Origin: Roseivirga sp.
Lineage (GTDB): Bacteria > Bacteroidota > Bacteroidia > Cytophagales > Cyclobacteriaceae
Assembly (NCBI GenBank): GCA_029262895.1
Contig: JAJCYM010000070.1
Span: forward strand, 109,951-173,950
DNA: 64,000 nucleotides
Direction of reading: 5' to 3'
Shown here: positions 17,112-26,446 of the stretch, one piece after another
Layout of the letters: each line of letters begins with the position of its first letter
Position numbering within the stretch: position 1 is the stretch's first letter
Made by a program: the position numbers and the translations under genes
Notes under the pieces: generated by a model
Databases searched by the model: none
Told to the model about the DNA's origin: nothing
What the model saw: only the letters and a program-made list of their open reading frames with translations

Positions 17112-18173
17112 GTGGAAAAATTAGAAAAAGAAGAACTGATCAGAGCATTTCTGAAAGGAGAGTGTTCGAATCAGGAATTAACCGAATTGCGCTCATGGCT
17201 CCTTCTGCCTGAGAATCAGGAAAAAGCTGAATCCCTTTTTAAGATGACGTGGAAAGAAATCTCAGAAGACGAACTAATTATGGACTTTGATAAAGGTGCT
17301 GCACTGGATGGTATCAAGGCCAAAATAGATGAGATCAACCCACCTCAGCGCAGGCAAAAAAGAATTTTGGATCGTCCGCCCTATAGCGATCAAAAGAAAG
17401 GTAGAATCCCGCGTTTGGTAAAAAGCATGGCTGCCTTGGTCCTGATTATTTTGGTTGGTTATCTGATCATACCAAGTAACAAGGTGCCAGTGCCCGAACA
17501 AATAGTTGAGATGACGCGTGAGGCTCCAAGGGGCTTTAGGAATACAGTTACACTCTCCGATGGTTCTGTGGCAACCCTTAATTCTGAGAGCAGTATTCGT
17601 TACGCCAAGAATTTTGGAGTGAATGATAGGGTTATTTATCTAACGGGAGAGGCGTTTTTCGAAGTTGTTCGAGATGAGACCAAGCCTTTTGTTGTAATCT
17701 CCAATGATCTGAAGACAACCGCACTTGGTACTTCATTCAATGTTAATGCCTACAAAGGAAACGCTGAGGCTATTTCATTGTCTACAGGAAAGGTCAAAGT
17801 GGAATTGACCAACCCGACATCTGATGCAGCCACCAAAGCAGAAATGATACTTACTCCCGGAGAGCAGGCACTCTGGAATGAGTCTAAGGAACAATTGACC
17901 AAAAAGAAATTTGACCCTGAGACCACGCTGTCTTGGAAGAGTAATGTGATTTTCTTCAAAAATACTGATTTGAAGAGCATGATTGATGTGCTCGAGAAAT
18001 GGTACAACGTGGAGATCACTGTTAACGGGGAAGCAAACAAACTGAAACAAACCGGTAATGGCACATTTAAGAACGAGAGTCTCGAAAATGTGCTGAATTT
18101 ATTGGGCTACTCAATGGGCTTTGAGCATGAAATTAATGAGGAGAAAATAATTATTAATCTAAACAAAGAATGA
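17112..18173 (+). CDS. FecR-family anti-sigma factor
   Basis: 353 residues from a GTG start. A short cytoplasmic N-terminal domain (about 1-95) contains the E-L-x-x-W motif; a single membrane helix lies at about 100-119 (AALVLIILVGYLIIP). A periplasmic FecR domain follows (R-N-T-V-T-L-S-D-G-S-V-A-T-L-N-S, then GEAFFEVVRDETKPFVV and LGTSFNVNAY). The DUF4974 C-terminus (VLEKWYNVEITV, then LENVLNLLGYSMGF) resembles an STN fold. It holds the sigma factor until the SusC STN domain signals. It sits between sigma and susC, the canonical arrangement. Confidence 0.94.
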   Translation: MEKLEKEELIRAFLKGECSNQELTELRSWLLLPENQEKAESLFKMTWKEISEDELIMDFDKGAALDGIKAKIDEINPPQRRQKRILDRPPYSDQKKGRIPRLVKSMAALVLIILVGYLIIPSNKVPVPEQIVEMTREAPRGFRNTVTLSDGSVATLNSESSIRYAKNFGVNDRVIYLTGEAFFEVVRDETKPFVVISNDLKTTALGTSFNVNAYKGNAEAISLSTGKVKVELTNPTSDAATKAEMILTPGEQALWNESKEQLTKKKFDPETTLSWKSNVIFFKNTDLKSMIDVLEKWYNVEITVNGEANKLKQTGNGTFKNESLENVLNLLGYSMGFEHEINEEKIIINLNKE

Positions 18174-18211
18174 TATGAAAAACGAAAGCTGACAGACTAC
18201 CAAAAAAAATG

Positions 18212-18244
18212 CCTGGGTTACTACCGCTAAATAGACCGCCCAGG
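18212..18244 (+). promoter_or_regulatory. Hairpin between fecR and susC
   Basis: CCTGGG and CCCAGG flank a 21-base loop that contains a few further weak pairs. It sits in the leader just ahead of the susC start region and could separate expression of the regulator from the receptor. There is no T tract, so attenuation is speculative. Confidence 0.35.
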
Positions 18245-18256
18245 ACTTAAGTGTTA

Positions 18257-21200
18257 ATGTTTAAAAAAACGTGTGAATATATGAAAAATAACTACAAACG
18301 AGTACTCTTACGGAGTACGAAGCTATCTATATATGGTATAATATTTCAAATTTTCTTATTGTCCTCAGCCATGGGGAACGCTCAGAGTGTAAAGGATTTC
18401 CAAATCCTTATTTCACTTTCTAACTCTTCTGTTACAGAGACATTTGATCTCATCGAGAAGAGTTCCGACTTCAAGTTTATATTCAAGAATGAAGACATAG
18501 ACCAAAGCATTCGTCTCAACCTGATTAAGGGTCGATACAGTGTGGCTGAAGTACTCGAATTGATATCGAAAGAAGCCAATCTTAAATTCAGGCAAATCAA
18601 TGAAAACATTTCTACTACTCGCCTGGTTCGGTCAGACAAGCAGGCAGCAGGTTTTCAGCGGGTTGAGGGATTTGTGCCATTGGTCATCACTGGTCGAATC
18701 ATATCAGACTCGGATAAGCAAGGGCTTCCTTCAGCTACTGTTCTGTTAAAGGGCACCACCAATGGGGTACTCACAGACGCAAATGGCGATTACAGAATTA
18801 CCGTCCCAGAAGATGGTGGTACATTGGTTTTTAGCTTTCTAGGTTTCCAGACACAGGAAATTGTGATAAACAATCAAACCATTATCAATGTTACCCTTGT
18901 TGAAGACGCAATTAGTCTGGGAGAATTTGTGGTAACATCTCAAGGTATTGCTCGAGAGAAAAAAGCGTTGGGTTTTGCCTTGTCTGAGGTAAAATCTGAA
19001 CTTCTTCAGGGTCGACCTGAGACAGATGCGGCTAGAATTTTAAGAGGCAAGATCCCGGGTGTTCAGATTACTGCCACTGGTGGCATGCTCGGTAGCAGAA
19101 CGGACGTTGTAATCAGAGGTGTTTCCTCTATCAATGGAGATAACCAACCACTGTATATCGTGGATGGTGTTTTCTATGAAGGCAACCGATTTGTTGATCT
19201 GGACCCGAACAACATAGAAGACATCAAAGTACTGAAAGGCCTTGCCGCATCCTCGTTGTATGGTCAGGAAGGTAGAAATGGGGTGATTCTTATCACTACT
19301 AAAACAGCTGCCGGTAATACTGCTGGAAATTTATCAATTTCTCTATCACAGCAAGCCTATCTCAATCAAATAACAGGCCTGCCAGACTTTCAAAACACCT
19401 ATGGACAGGGATCACAAAACACGCCAAATACAGGTTTTGTTGGAAATTGGGGAGGTAGATTTGATGACGACTATACCGTGAACAATCACTTTGCTCAAGG
19501 CAGGTTTGCAACAACCTTTCCTGACCTCCAGGGTACGGTACCTTACCAAGCTTTTCCCAATAACATCAAAGATTTTTTTCAGGATGGCACCGGAACAAAT
19601 ACTTCATTGGTGGCAAATGCCAAAATCGGAGAAGCTAGTGTGGGTTTTAGTGTGGGTCACAACCAAGAGGAGGGTTATTTATCTTCCAATACCCTTAGAA
19701 AGTTGAATCTTGCATTAAGTGTCAATACAAAGATTGCTGATAAGCTGAAGTTGGAATCGACATTTCAGTTCAATAATACGGTGATTCGAGAACCACCAAA
19801 TGACATTTTTAGTCGAACGCTCTTTTTGCCAAGGAACTACGATCTCCTGGGGTTGCCATGGGAAGATCCATTCACTGGAGCGAGTACATGGTATAGAACT
19901 GACCGTGACAATCCTATTTGGCAGAATAACAATCATCAGATAGGGAGTGACAATAACAGAATCTTCATGAAAATCGGTTTGACTTATGATGTCACGGATT
20001 TCTTGAAACTTAGCTACCGAGTAGGCTATGACCAATATGTCACAGAGAATTTTCAACGTGAAAACAAAGGAGGGGTAAGATTTAGTCAGGGATTGGGCTT
20101 TTTCAATCAATCATCATTCACCAGAGCCAACTTTGATCACAACATTTTGCTCAACTCAACAGAGATAGCGTTGGATGAAGATTTTTCCATTACAAGCCAA
20201 ATAGGTTTCAACGCCAGAAGTGTCAATACCAGAAGCTTCGGTTTGGAAAGTACTCAGCAATTGGTTTTTGGGTTTTTCAGACATAGTAATTTTCTAAACT
20301 ATCAACCACAAACTGGTGGTAATGGTGTACCAAACGATACCAGGAACAGAACCAATGTATTGGGCTTGTATGCTCAAACCGAGGTTTCATTCAGAGACTA
20401 TGCTTACCTAACACTAAGTGGAAGAAATGACTGGGGCTCTCAGTTGGAAGCAGAAAACAATTCGCTGTTCTATCCAAGTGCTTCAATGTCTTTCATACCT
20501 AGTACGTTATGGGAGAATTCTATGCCTCCCTTCGTTAGCTTTCTGAAACTGAGGTTTGGTTATGGCTCTTCAGCCGGATTCCCTTCGGCTTTCAGAACGA
20601 GACCCATACTTAATTTAGATCCGATTGCTATCATATTGGAGAACGGCCAGAATATTACCACCAACTCCATCAGTGCCGTGAAGCCGAATCCAAACCTTAA
20701 GCCGGAAAGGCAACGAGAATTTGAATTTGGTGCTGAGGCTACCTTGTTCAATGGTGCGGTTGATCTGGATATCAGTTGGTATAAGAGAATCAGCGAAGAT
20801 CAGGTGTTTTCATCACAGCTAGCACCAGCAACCGGGTTTACAAGTACCTCAATTAATGCAGGTAGAATAGACACCAAAGGCCTGGAGTTGGGATTGACTG
20901 TGTTTCCAGTAAGGAATAGCAATTTCACTTATTCCATCACAAACAATTTCACTGCATATGAAACAACAGTAATTGAATTGCCAGAAGAATTCGTAGAGTA
21001 TTCTGGGAATAATACGGCTTTTGTAGGGCAGCCACTAGGTGTTTTCAGAACTACCTATATCATCAGGGACGATGAAGGCAATGCCGTTATAAATCCGAAT
21101 GATGGTACTTTCTTAACGAGTGGCGATGTTGGCTTAGATCAGAGAATTACAGGTGATCCAAACCCTGATTTTCGGTATTCCATGATCCATGGAATTACCT

Positions 21201-21724
21201 ATAAAAACTTCAATCTCACAGTTCAACTGGAATACACTCATGGGGGGGATGTTCTATCCACCTATGTGAGAAGTATTTATGAAAGAGGAGTTTCCACTGA
21301 TACGGAAGATCGAGAAGGTACTTTCTTTTTGCCTGGTGTTTTGGGTGATGTGAATACAGGCGAACCGCTTTTGGATGAAAATGGAAATAAGATTCCTAAC
21401 CGAATTCAAATGACGCTGAATGACATTGTCTTTGGTAATTCATTCGCCTCTTTCGAAAACAATCTTTTTGATGGATCAGTATTCAGAATTCGTGAAATCA
21501 ATATGAACTATTCTTTGCCTACCTCTTGGGTGGAGAAAATTGGTTTCAAGGGCGCGACAATCTCTGGCAATATTCAGAATGTTTTTTGGTATGCCCCTCA
21601 CTTTCCTAAAGGAATCCGATTAGACCCCGAAGCAAATACTTCAGGAGAAAATGGGTTTGGAGAGCAGGGAATTGCTGACCCTTCTATCAGAAAATTCTCA
21701 GTGGGACTTAGGTTACAATTTTAA
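18257..21724 (+). CDS. SusC/RagA-type TonB-dependent receptor with N-terminal STN domain
   Basis: About 1155 residues. Signal peptide (IIFQIFLLSSAMGNAQ), then a secretin/TonB short N-terminal domain (about 45-120, ISLSNSSVTETFDLIEKSS) that contacts FecR. Next is a carboxypeptidase-regulatory-like domain (VITGRIISDSDKQGLPSATV). The plug follows (LRGKIPGVQITATGG, PLYIVDGV, ASSLYGQEGRNGVILITTK), then a 22-strand barrel ending in GLRLQF. It is an outer-membrane pore working with SusD and energised by TonB. The track starts at a GTG; ATGs two and ten codons later are better candidates. The substrate is unknown since no glycan enzymes are linked. Confidence 0.95.
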   Translation: MFKKTCEYMKNNYKRVLLRSTKLSIYGIIFQIFLLSSAMGNAQSVKDFQILISLSNSSVTETFDLIEKSSDFKFIFKNEDIDQSIRLNLIKGRYSVAEVLELISKEANLKFRQINENISTTRLVRSDKQAAGFQRVEGFVPLVITGRIISDSDKQGLPSATVLLKGTTNGVLTDANGDYRITVPEDGGTLVFSFLGFQTQEIVINNQTIINVTLVEDAISLGEFVVTSQGIAREKKALGFALSEVKSELLQGRPETDAARILRGKIPGVQITATGGMLGSRTDVVIRGVSSINGDNQPLYIVDGVFYEGNRFVDLDPNNIEDIKVLKGLAASSLYGQEGRNGVILITTKTAAGNTAGNLSISLSQQAYLNQITGLPDFQNTYGQGSQNTPNTGFVGNWGGRFDDDYTVNNHFAQGRFATTFPDLQGTVPYQAFPNNIKDFFQDGTGTNTSLVANAKIGEASVGFSVGHNQEEGYLSSNTLRKLNLALSVNTKIADKLKLESTFQFNNTVIREPPNDIFSRTLFLPRNYDLLGLPWEDPFTGASTWYRTDRDNPIWQNNNHQIGSDNNRIFMKIGLTYDVTDFLKLSYRVGYDQYVTENFQRENKGGVRFSQGLGFFNQSSFTRANFDHNILLNSTEIALDEDFSITSQIGFNARSVNTRSFGLESTQQLVFGFFRHSNFLNYQPQTGGNGVPNDTRNRTNVLGLYAQTEVSFRDYAYLTLSGRNDWGSQLEAENNSLFYPSASMSFIPSTLWENSMPPFVSFLKLRFGYGSSAGFPSAFRTRPILNLDPIAIILENGQNITTNSISAVKPNPNLKPERQREFEFGAEATLFNGAVDLDISWYKRISEDQVFSSQLAPATGFTSTSINAGRIDTKGLELGLTVFPVRNSNFTYSITNNFTAYETTVIELPEEFVEYSGNNTAFVGQPLGVFRTTYIIRDDEGNAVINPNDGTFLTSGDVGLDQRITGDPNPDFRYSMIHGITYKNFNLTVQLEYTHGGDVLSTYVRSIYERGVSTDTEDREGTFFLPGVLGDVNTGEPLLDENGNKIPNRIQMTLNDIVFGNSFASFENNLFDGSVFRIREINMNYSLPTSWVEKIGFKGATISGNIQNVFWYAPHFPKGIRLDPEANTSGENGFGEQGIADPSIRKFSVGLRLQF

Positions 21725-21735
21725 AAGAAGCTAAG

Positions 21736-23319
21736 ATGAAGAAAGTATATATAAAATCAATTGTCCTTTTCTCTGTCATATTTGCATTAATCTCGTGCGA
21801 GACAGTGGAATTGAGACCGCTTATTGAGAACCCTAACCAGTTGGGTGTGGGTTCTGCAGATCCTAATTTCATTCTGAATGCCATGCAATTGAATTTGCGG
21901 GATCAGAGTGAAGATATGTCAGCAACAGTCGATCAGGCCGTTAGACTGGCCGTTACTGGTGCCACATACAATTCACAGGCTTCTCCTCCAACGCTTAATG
22001 GCGAATGGTCAAGGCTATATGGCTTTAATCAGGACTTTATAGCACTGAGTGAACTGGCTGCTGAAAATTCAGACTTGGACGTGCATTTGGGTATTGCTCA
22101 GATAATGAAGGCATGTATGTTCACATACATGGTTGATTTGACGGGTGACGCAATTTTTTCGGAAGCGAATGACCCTGACATCAACAATCCGAATATCGAT
22201 CCAGGTGAATCCATTTACGAAGCCATGTATGCGCTATTTGACGAAGGTATTGCTACCCTCGAAAATACTACTGGCCCTGCGCCCACCAACGATCTGTTTT
22301 TTGGGGGTGATAAGAACGGTTGGATAAAGTTTGCGAACAGTTTCAAAATTAAAATGAGACTTACAACCAGACTTGTAAGTGCATCAGAATCCGCTGCTGC
22401 TATCAACGCGATCATAGCCGATGGCAATTTTATCGATAACAACAGCGAAGACATGCAATTTAAGTATGGGATTTCAGGACCTCCTTTTGAAAGTAGACAC
22501 CCATTTTTCACGGGTAGCTACATTACCGGAGCGGCTGTTTACATGCCGAATAATTTGATGTCTTACATGAGAGATTCCTCCGTAGTTCAAGACCCTAGAA
22601 TGCATTATTATTTCTATCGTCAAACTACCCGTGACCCTTCGAATGCTGCCGAACTCCCATGTGAAGGAGATACCAGGTATACATTTTGCAATATTGGACA
22701 AGGCTATTGGGGTAGGGATCATGGTGATCCTAATTCAATACCAAATGACAGAAACCTGAGAACCACTTTTGGGGTCTATCCGGCTGCAGGTGCTTTTGAC
22801 AATCAATTTGTTGATGTTGTCGCTTCCAGTAATCTGGGTGGTAATGGCATACATCCGGTAATGTTGTCGGCTTGGGTGCAATTCATGCTTGCAGAATCTG
22901 CGCTCACATTGGGAACAACAGGTGATCCTGCTACTTATCTGGAAACGGGAATCCGTCAGCACATTGCCAAGGTGATTGGCTTCTTTCCAACTGGAAGTCC
23001 AGCCGGGGCTGATATTGACGCTTATGTCAATGATGTGTTGACCGACTATGCTGCCGCTGACGATAGTGGCAAGTTGGATATCATTGCTCGCGAGTGGTAC
23101 ATTTCTTCATGGGGCAATGCAATAGAGCCATTTAACACGTACAGGCGTACGGGCTTTCCATCAATCATTATGGACCCGGTCTTTGACTTAGGGCCTGTAA
23201 TGAGGTCATTCTTGTTTCCTGAGAATGAAAGAACCACAAACACCAATCCTCTTTTTGAACAAAGGAATAATCAGGATCAGGTGTTTTGGGATACAAACCC
23301 AGTTGGATTTATAAACTAG
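21736..23319 (+). CDS. SusD/RagB-family nutrient-binding lipoprotein
   Basis: 527 residues with a lipobox ending at C21 (FALISCE). The helical TPR-like scaffold is evident: SRLYGFNQDFIALSELA near the N-terminus, GGDKNGWIKFANSFKIKMRLTTRL in the middle, and the closing AREWYISSWGNAIEPFNTYRRTGFP. The central W-x-K-F-A-N-S-x-K pattern is typical of the SusD-like_2 subgroup. The lipoprotein acts as the lid of the SusC barrel at the cell surface and captures the ligand. It starts eleven bases after susC and is plainly in the same operon. Confidence 0.94.
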   Translation: MKKVYIKSIVLFSVIFALISCETVELRPLIENPNQLGVGSADPNFILNAMQLNLRDQSEDMSATVDQAVRLAVTGATYNSQASPPTLNGEWSRLYGFNQDFIALSELAAENSDLDVHLGIAQIMKACMFTYMVDLTGDAIFSEANDPDINNPNIDPGESIYEAMYALFDEGIATLENTTGPAPTNDLFFGGDKNGWIKFANSFKIKMRLTTRLVSASESAAAINAIIADGNFIDNNSEDMQFKYGISGPPFESRHPFFTGSYITGAAVYMPNNLMSYMRDSSVVQDPRMHYYFYRQTTRDPSNAAELPCEGDTRYTFCNIGQGYWGRDHGDPNSIPNDRNLRTTFGVYPAAGAFDNQFVDVVASSNLGGNGIHPVMLSAWVQFMLAESALTLGTTGDPATYLETGIRQHIAKVIGFFPTGSPAGADIDAYVNDVLTDYAAADDSGKLDIIAREWYISSWGNAIEPFNTYRRTGFPSIIMDPVFDLGPVMRSFLFPENERTTNTNPLFEQRNNQDQVFWDTNPVGFIN

Positions 23320-23326
23320 AATAGAG

Positions 23327-24265
23327 ATGAAAAAGAATAAAACACATATTAGTTTATTGCTCTCATTGGGATTGATGTTGGCAATGGTTTTTGGATGCAG
23401 CGACCCTAGTGATTTTAAAAAGGTACGCAACGAGGCCCTAACCAACCTGCAAAGGGGAGGGATGATACAGTTTGACAATGTTCGGGAAAGGATGGTTATC
23501 AAAGGGGTTGATCCTAATACAGGAACCTTTGAGGCTCCAGTAGTTGATCCGAATAACACAGCCATTTCCTATACGGTTGGTTTGATCACGGCTACGGACA
23601 CAATTCAAATAGGAGATGCCGTTACGAGTTTTCCTTCGAATTTAGTAGTTCAGGCAGCTGACATTAGGACGGCTCTGGGAAGAGATCTTGAGTTTGGAGA
23701 ATCCTTTAACTTTTTTGGAGAGGTAACTACAGCTGATGGCACAGTTTACAATGCCAATGCGCTTGATGTTTCTTCAGATGGGGGAATAACCACGGTGACT
23801 GGTGGTAATACCAGGTTCGAAATTTTCCAGCCAGCCAACACCGGTTTGAAGCAAGCTTTTCTTTTTCAATTGACGGTGGCTTGTCCGGATCCGGCAGTGC
23901 TTGCCTCCGAAATTGTTGGTACTTGGGTGATTACAACTGATAACAATTACCCAAGCGCAACGACTCCTAGAATAGAGGATAGAATAGTGACGATTATAGC
24001 GGGCCCGGAAGAAAACCAATTCACAATTGAAGATTGGTGGGTTGATGGTCGGGACTATATAGTGACTCACGATCCAGAGACAGACGCTTTGACATCTGCA
24101 CGGCAAGAGACATGGACTCACCCCACTTTTGGACTGATCCTGCCTCAGATCACTAGCGGATCGGCTTTTGGTTGCGCAGGTTTGCTCAAAATGACTACGA
24201 GGCATTTTCTGGCTGATGGACGTGCCTTTGGCAGAAGACCAGTCATGACCTTGACTAAACAATAA
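23327..24265 (+). CDS. Third surface lipoprotein of the SusCD operon
   Basis: 312 residues; signal sequence with lipobox ending at C24 (AMVFGC). The mature part is beta-rich with repeated short strands (YTVGLITATDTIQIG, FNFFGEVTTADGTVY) and a C-terminal region with one cysteine pair. It occupies the SusE/SusF position, where lipoproteins often help bind the operon's ligand, but I see no named domain. It starts seven bases after the susD stop and ends at a strong hairpin. The substrate-binding role is inference from position. Confidence 0.75.
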   Translation: MKKNKTHISLLLSLGLMLAMVFGCSDPSDFKKVRNEALTNLQRGGMIQFDNVRERMVIKGVDPNTGTFEAPVVDPNNTAISYTVGLITATDTIQIGDAVTSFPSNLVVQAADIRTALGRDLEFGESFNFFGEVTTADGTVYNANALDVSSDGGITTVTGGNTRFEIFQPANTGLKQAFLFQLTVACPDPAVLASEIVGTWVITTDNNYPSATTPRIEDRIVTIIAGPEENQFTIEDWWVDGRDYIVTHDPETDALTSARQETWTHPTFGLILPQITSGSAFGCAGLLKMTTRHFLADGRAFGRRPVMTLTKQ

Positions 24266-24268
24266 ATG

Positions 24269-24305
24269 AAGGGCCATAGCCTTCAGTGTGAAGGCTATGG
24301 CCCTT
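24269..24305 (+). terminator. Perfect 16-bp stem hairpin after the SusCD operon
   Basis: AAGGGCCATAGCCTTC, a five-base loop AGTGT, then the exact reverse complement. It begins three bases after the stop codon of the third lipoprotein gene and ends 14 bases before the next start codon. The downstream T content is weak (TTATAACC), so it may be a partial terminator or an mRNA-stabilising 3' structure. Confidence 0.72.
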
Positions 24306-24319
24306 ATAACCTATTAGCC

Positions 24320-24739
24320 ATGAAAAAAACGACAAGTTCCTTCTTCTTGATAGGTCTTTCGATGATCATCATTTCCTGTGGTGCAACAGCAAATCAGACT
24401 AGGTCCAACCCTCAGAACCTCAAGGACTATTCTCAATACAATAATATGATTGAGGTAATGCAAAGTGTAAGAGGTTTGGTTAGGGCAGGTTCGGGGGCTG
24501 ATGCAAAGGTATATATGAGTGGTTACAATAGTGTAAACGCTACCAACAAGGAACCGCTATTCGTGGTGGACGGAGTAGTAGCAGGGAGCTCTTTATCACA
24601 ATTGAACCTGATTCTAACTCCCGTACAAGTGAAGACTGTTCGGACTATCAGAGGAACCCAGGCAACTTCCAGATATGGAGATCAGGGTTTATTTGGAGTT
24701 GTAATGATTACTACGATTACGTCTGATAAGAAAAAATGA
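24320..24739 (+). CDS. Small lipoprotein consisting of a free-standing TonB-receptor plug-like domain
   Basis: 139 residues from the second ATG, which opens a lipoprotein signal ending at C20 (IIISC); the track start lies inside the upstream hairpin. After a short linker the protein reads VMQSVRGLVRAG, PLFVVDGVVAG, VKTVRTIRGTQATSRYGDQGLFGVVMITT. These line up with the SusC plug (LRGKIPGVQI, PLYIVDGVFYEG, IKVLKGLAASSLYGQEGRNGVILITT) in the receptor 3 kb upstream. There is no barrel. It may modulate or gate the barrel, or be a decoy for TonB or STN contacts; that is inference. The hairpin makes its expression distinct from the operon. Confidence 0.82.
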   Translation: MKKTTSSFFLIGLSMIIISCGATANQTRSNPQNLKDYSQYNNMIEVMQSVRGLVRAGSGADAKVYMSGYNSVNATNKEPLFVVDGVVAGSSLSQLNLILTPVQVKTVRTIRGTQATSRYGDQGLFGVVMITTITSDKKK

Positions 24740-24822
24740 GTCTGCTCATTTTAGACATGAAATTCAAATGAGGGAGAAGCCCTTATTGTGAACTGAATTT
24801 TGTAAAGGTTGTGTTGACAATG

Positions 24823-24850
24823 CTATAAACCATGGATTTATGATTTATAG
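24823..24850. other. Imperfect hairpin in the spacer after the plug-like gene
   Basis: CTATAAACCAT and ATGATTTATAG pair with one mismatch around a six-base loop. It sits about 67 bases before the terminator hairpin and could be part of the 3' untranslated RNA or of a small RNA; nothing decides between them. Confidence 0.3.
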
Positions 24851-24916
24851 TCAAAGTCCGTAACCTGAAGAAATTCACTTTTATACTATGTAGTTAGTAG
24901 TTTTAGTAAAAGATGG

Positions 24917-24949
24917 GCTGCCAATGCAAATTGGCAGCTTATTTTTTTT
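24917..24949 (+). terminator. Rho-independent terminator (forward)
   Basis: GCTGCCAAT, loop GCAA, ATTGGCAGC, followed by TTATTTTTTTT. A perfect 9-bp stem with a GNRA-type loop and a U tract. It terminates forward transcription from the plug-like gene about 180 bases upstream, or from an unrecognised small RNA in between. Confidence 0.85.
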
Positions 24950-24964
24950 ATAACTAAGAGACGC

Positions 24965-24990
24965 TAAAAAGCCCCGGAAAAACCGAGGCT
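24965..24990 (-). terminator. Rho-independent terminator of the 39-residue peptide gene
   Basis: On the reverse strand AGCCTCGG, loop TTTTT, CCGGGGCT (one G-U pair), followed by TTTTT. It lies about 50 bases beyond the stop codon of the small reverse-strand gene and supports that gene being transcribed. Confidence 0.82.
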
Positions 24991-25038
24991 ATTGATCTAT
25001 AATTGACAACCCGAGGGTTGGAAGTACCAATGTGGTAT

Positions 25039-25158
25039 TTACTTAGTCGCTCTCTTTCTCTTCGGCAGGCTGATCTTTTTGCCTCCGGCCAAGCTGTAAA
25101 TACCTATACCTGTGGCGGCAAGAACAGCGGCAGTTATAAATAATGTTTTCCTTTTCAT
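25039..25158 (-). CDS. 39-residue basic single-span membrane peptide
   Basis: Read directly; too short for the ORF track. The protein begins MKRKTLFITAAVLAATGIGI, has one hydrophobic segment of about 18 residues, then GGKKISLPKRKRATK, a strongly basic tail. An ATG start, positive-inside N-terminus and a clean terminator downstream argue that it is real. The sequence could be a membrane-embedded small protein or an uncleaved signal anchor. I do not recognise a family and it has no obvious partner; it lies alone in an 890-base spacer. Confidence 0.62.
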   Translation of the reverse strand: MKRKTLFITAAVLAATGIGIYSLAGGKKISLPKRKRATK

Positions 25159-25630
25159 GATAGTTGTTTCTTAACCTTTCTCTCTTATACGACAATGATT
25201 GTACCAAGTTGGTTCCAATCGCAAAAAATTATCCTTAAATCTTTGAATAATCTCTATTTACTTAACAAATCAAATCGCTAAAACCCTTATGTTAAAAACA
25301 CTTTTATCTAATATTCTTTGTATCAATTAAGCAGCTCAATTGCGCCCTTGACCACATTGATGCAAAATACCAGGAGAGTCTCAATTCAACTCGAATTACA
25401 ATTTGATTAACGTTCTCAATTATTAGACAATTCAAAAGGCCTGAATGTTACATGTAGGTACAAATTTTCTTTTTAAGACTGTTGTTTTAGAGCCTATTGG
25501 AATGAGATAGGCTCAGTTTGGGACAAAATAGTCGCAGAGAGGACATTCAAGCCAGAAAGAAATAGGGACACATCACCCTGGTAGCGTTCCCTTTACCTCG
25601 AATGTGGTTACATTAATTAAACATGGACGA
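25159..25630. other. Spacer upstream of the small peptide and of the next lipoprotein gene
   Basis: AT-rich sequence between two divergent starts. I see no gene and no clear promoter box; short forward and reverse frames here have no recognisable content. Confidence 0.6.
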
Positions 25631-26263
25631 ATGCGTACAATACAAAAATCCTTTACTCTGGTTTTATTGATGGTTTCGTTGATTACCATTTCAAGTTGCG
25701 GTGGTGATGATTCCTCTGAGCCTGTTGAAAGCAACCTGCCAGAAATTATAACAAATGTAGTTTTGACTTTTACTCCGACTGATGGAGGGAATCCCGTAAT
25801 AACCACTGCAGAGACATCAAATCAGGTAGGGTTTCGAGGCGATTTTCCTGCTTCAAAGCAAATAGATTTGATGGCAAATACTACTTACACATTGACCATC
25901 GATTTTACAAATTCTTTGGACCCCAACAATATCATCAATATAAAAGATGAAGTGCTGGCAGAAGCTACAGAGCATAAACTACTATTTATTTGGCTTGGAG
26001 ATTTGTTTGTTAATCCGACTGGCAATGGCAATGCTGATAATCCCCTGGACATCATTAATTACAATGATCAAGACAGTGATGGTTTACCCCTGGGACTTTC
26101 TACAGGATGGACAACTGGTTCCTCGACTACAGGAGAGCCCCTCTTTCGCGTACTATTGATGCATCAGCCCGAAACAAATGGGCAAGCCTTGAAATCTGTT
26201 AGCAGTGGAATTAACAATGGAAATCGGGATTTCAATATAGTCTGGAGAATGAACATCAATTGA
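25631..26263 (+). CDS. Bacteroidota beta-sandwich lipoprotein
   Basis: 210 residues from the ATG; the track start is a GTG nine codons upstream. The lipobox ends at C23 (ISSCGGDD), the acidic residues after the cysteine fitting a surface export signal. The mature part (NVVLTFTPTDGG, TYTLTIDFTN, EHKLLFIW, YNDQDSDGLPLGL, FRVLLMHQP) matches a common group of small lipoproteins found next to TonB receptors and often annotated as type 1 periplasmic binding fold proteins. Its exact role is not known. It follows the uptake locus on the same strand but is separated by terminators. Confidence 0.72.
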   Translation: MRTIQKSFTLVLLMVSLITISSCGGDDSSEPVESNLPEIITNVVLTFTPTDGGNPVITTAETSNQVGFRGDFPASKQIDLMANTTYTLTIDFTNSLDPNNIINIKDEVLAEATEHKLLFIWLGDLFVNPTGNGNADNPLDIINYNDQDSDGLPLGLSTGWTTGSSTTGEPLFRVLLMHQPETNGQALKSVSSGINNGNRDFNIVWRMNIN

Positions 26264-26446
26264 GAGCTGATAGATCAAATTTCTCAGCCTAGGGTGGCCA
26301 TTGACCAATAATCGAATTAGAAAGAGATTGGGTAAGATTGGTTTAGGGTAATTTGAATGGGAGCGATAGCCACCAGTCATTTTTCTATTCTTTGGGCTGG
26401 AATAGTTTCCTATATTTCAGTCAATTGTATCAACCCAAACAGAACC

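Noticed and set aside
23774-24277. 167-residue reverse ORF
   Set aside because: Antisense to the third SusCD-operon lipoprotein; composition is not protein-like.
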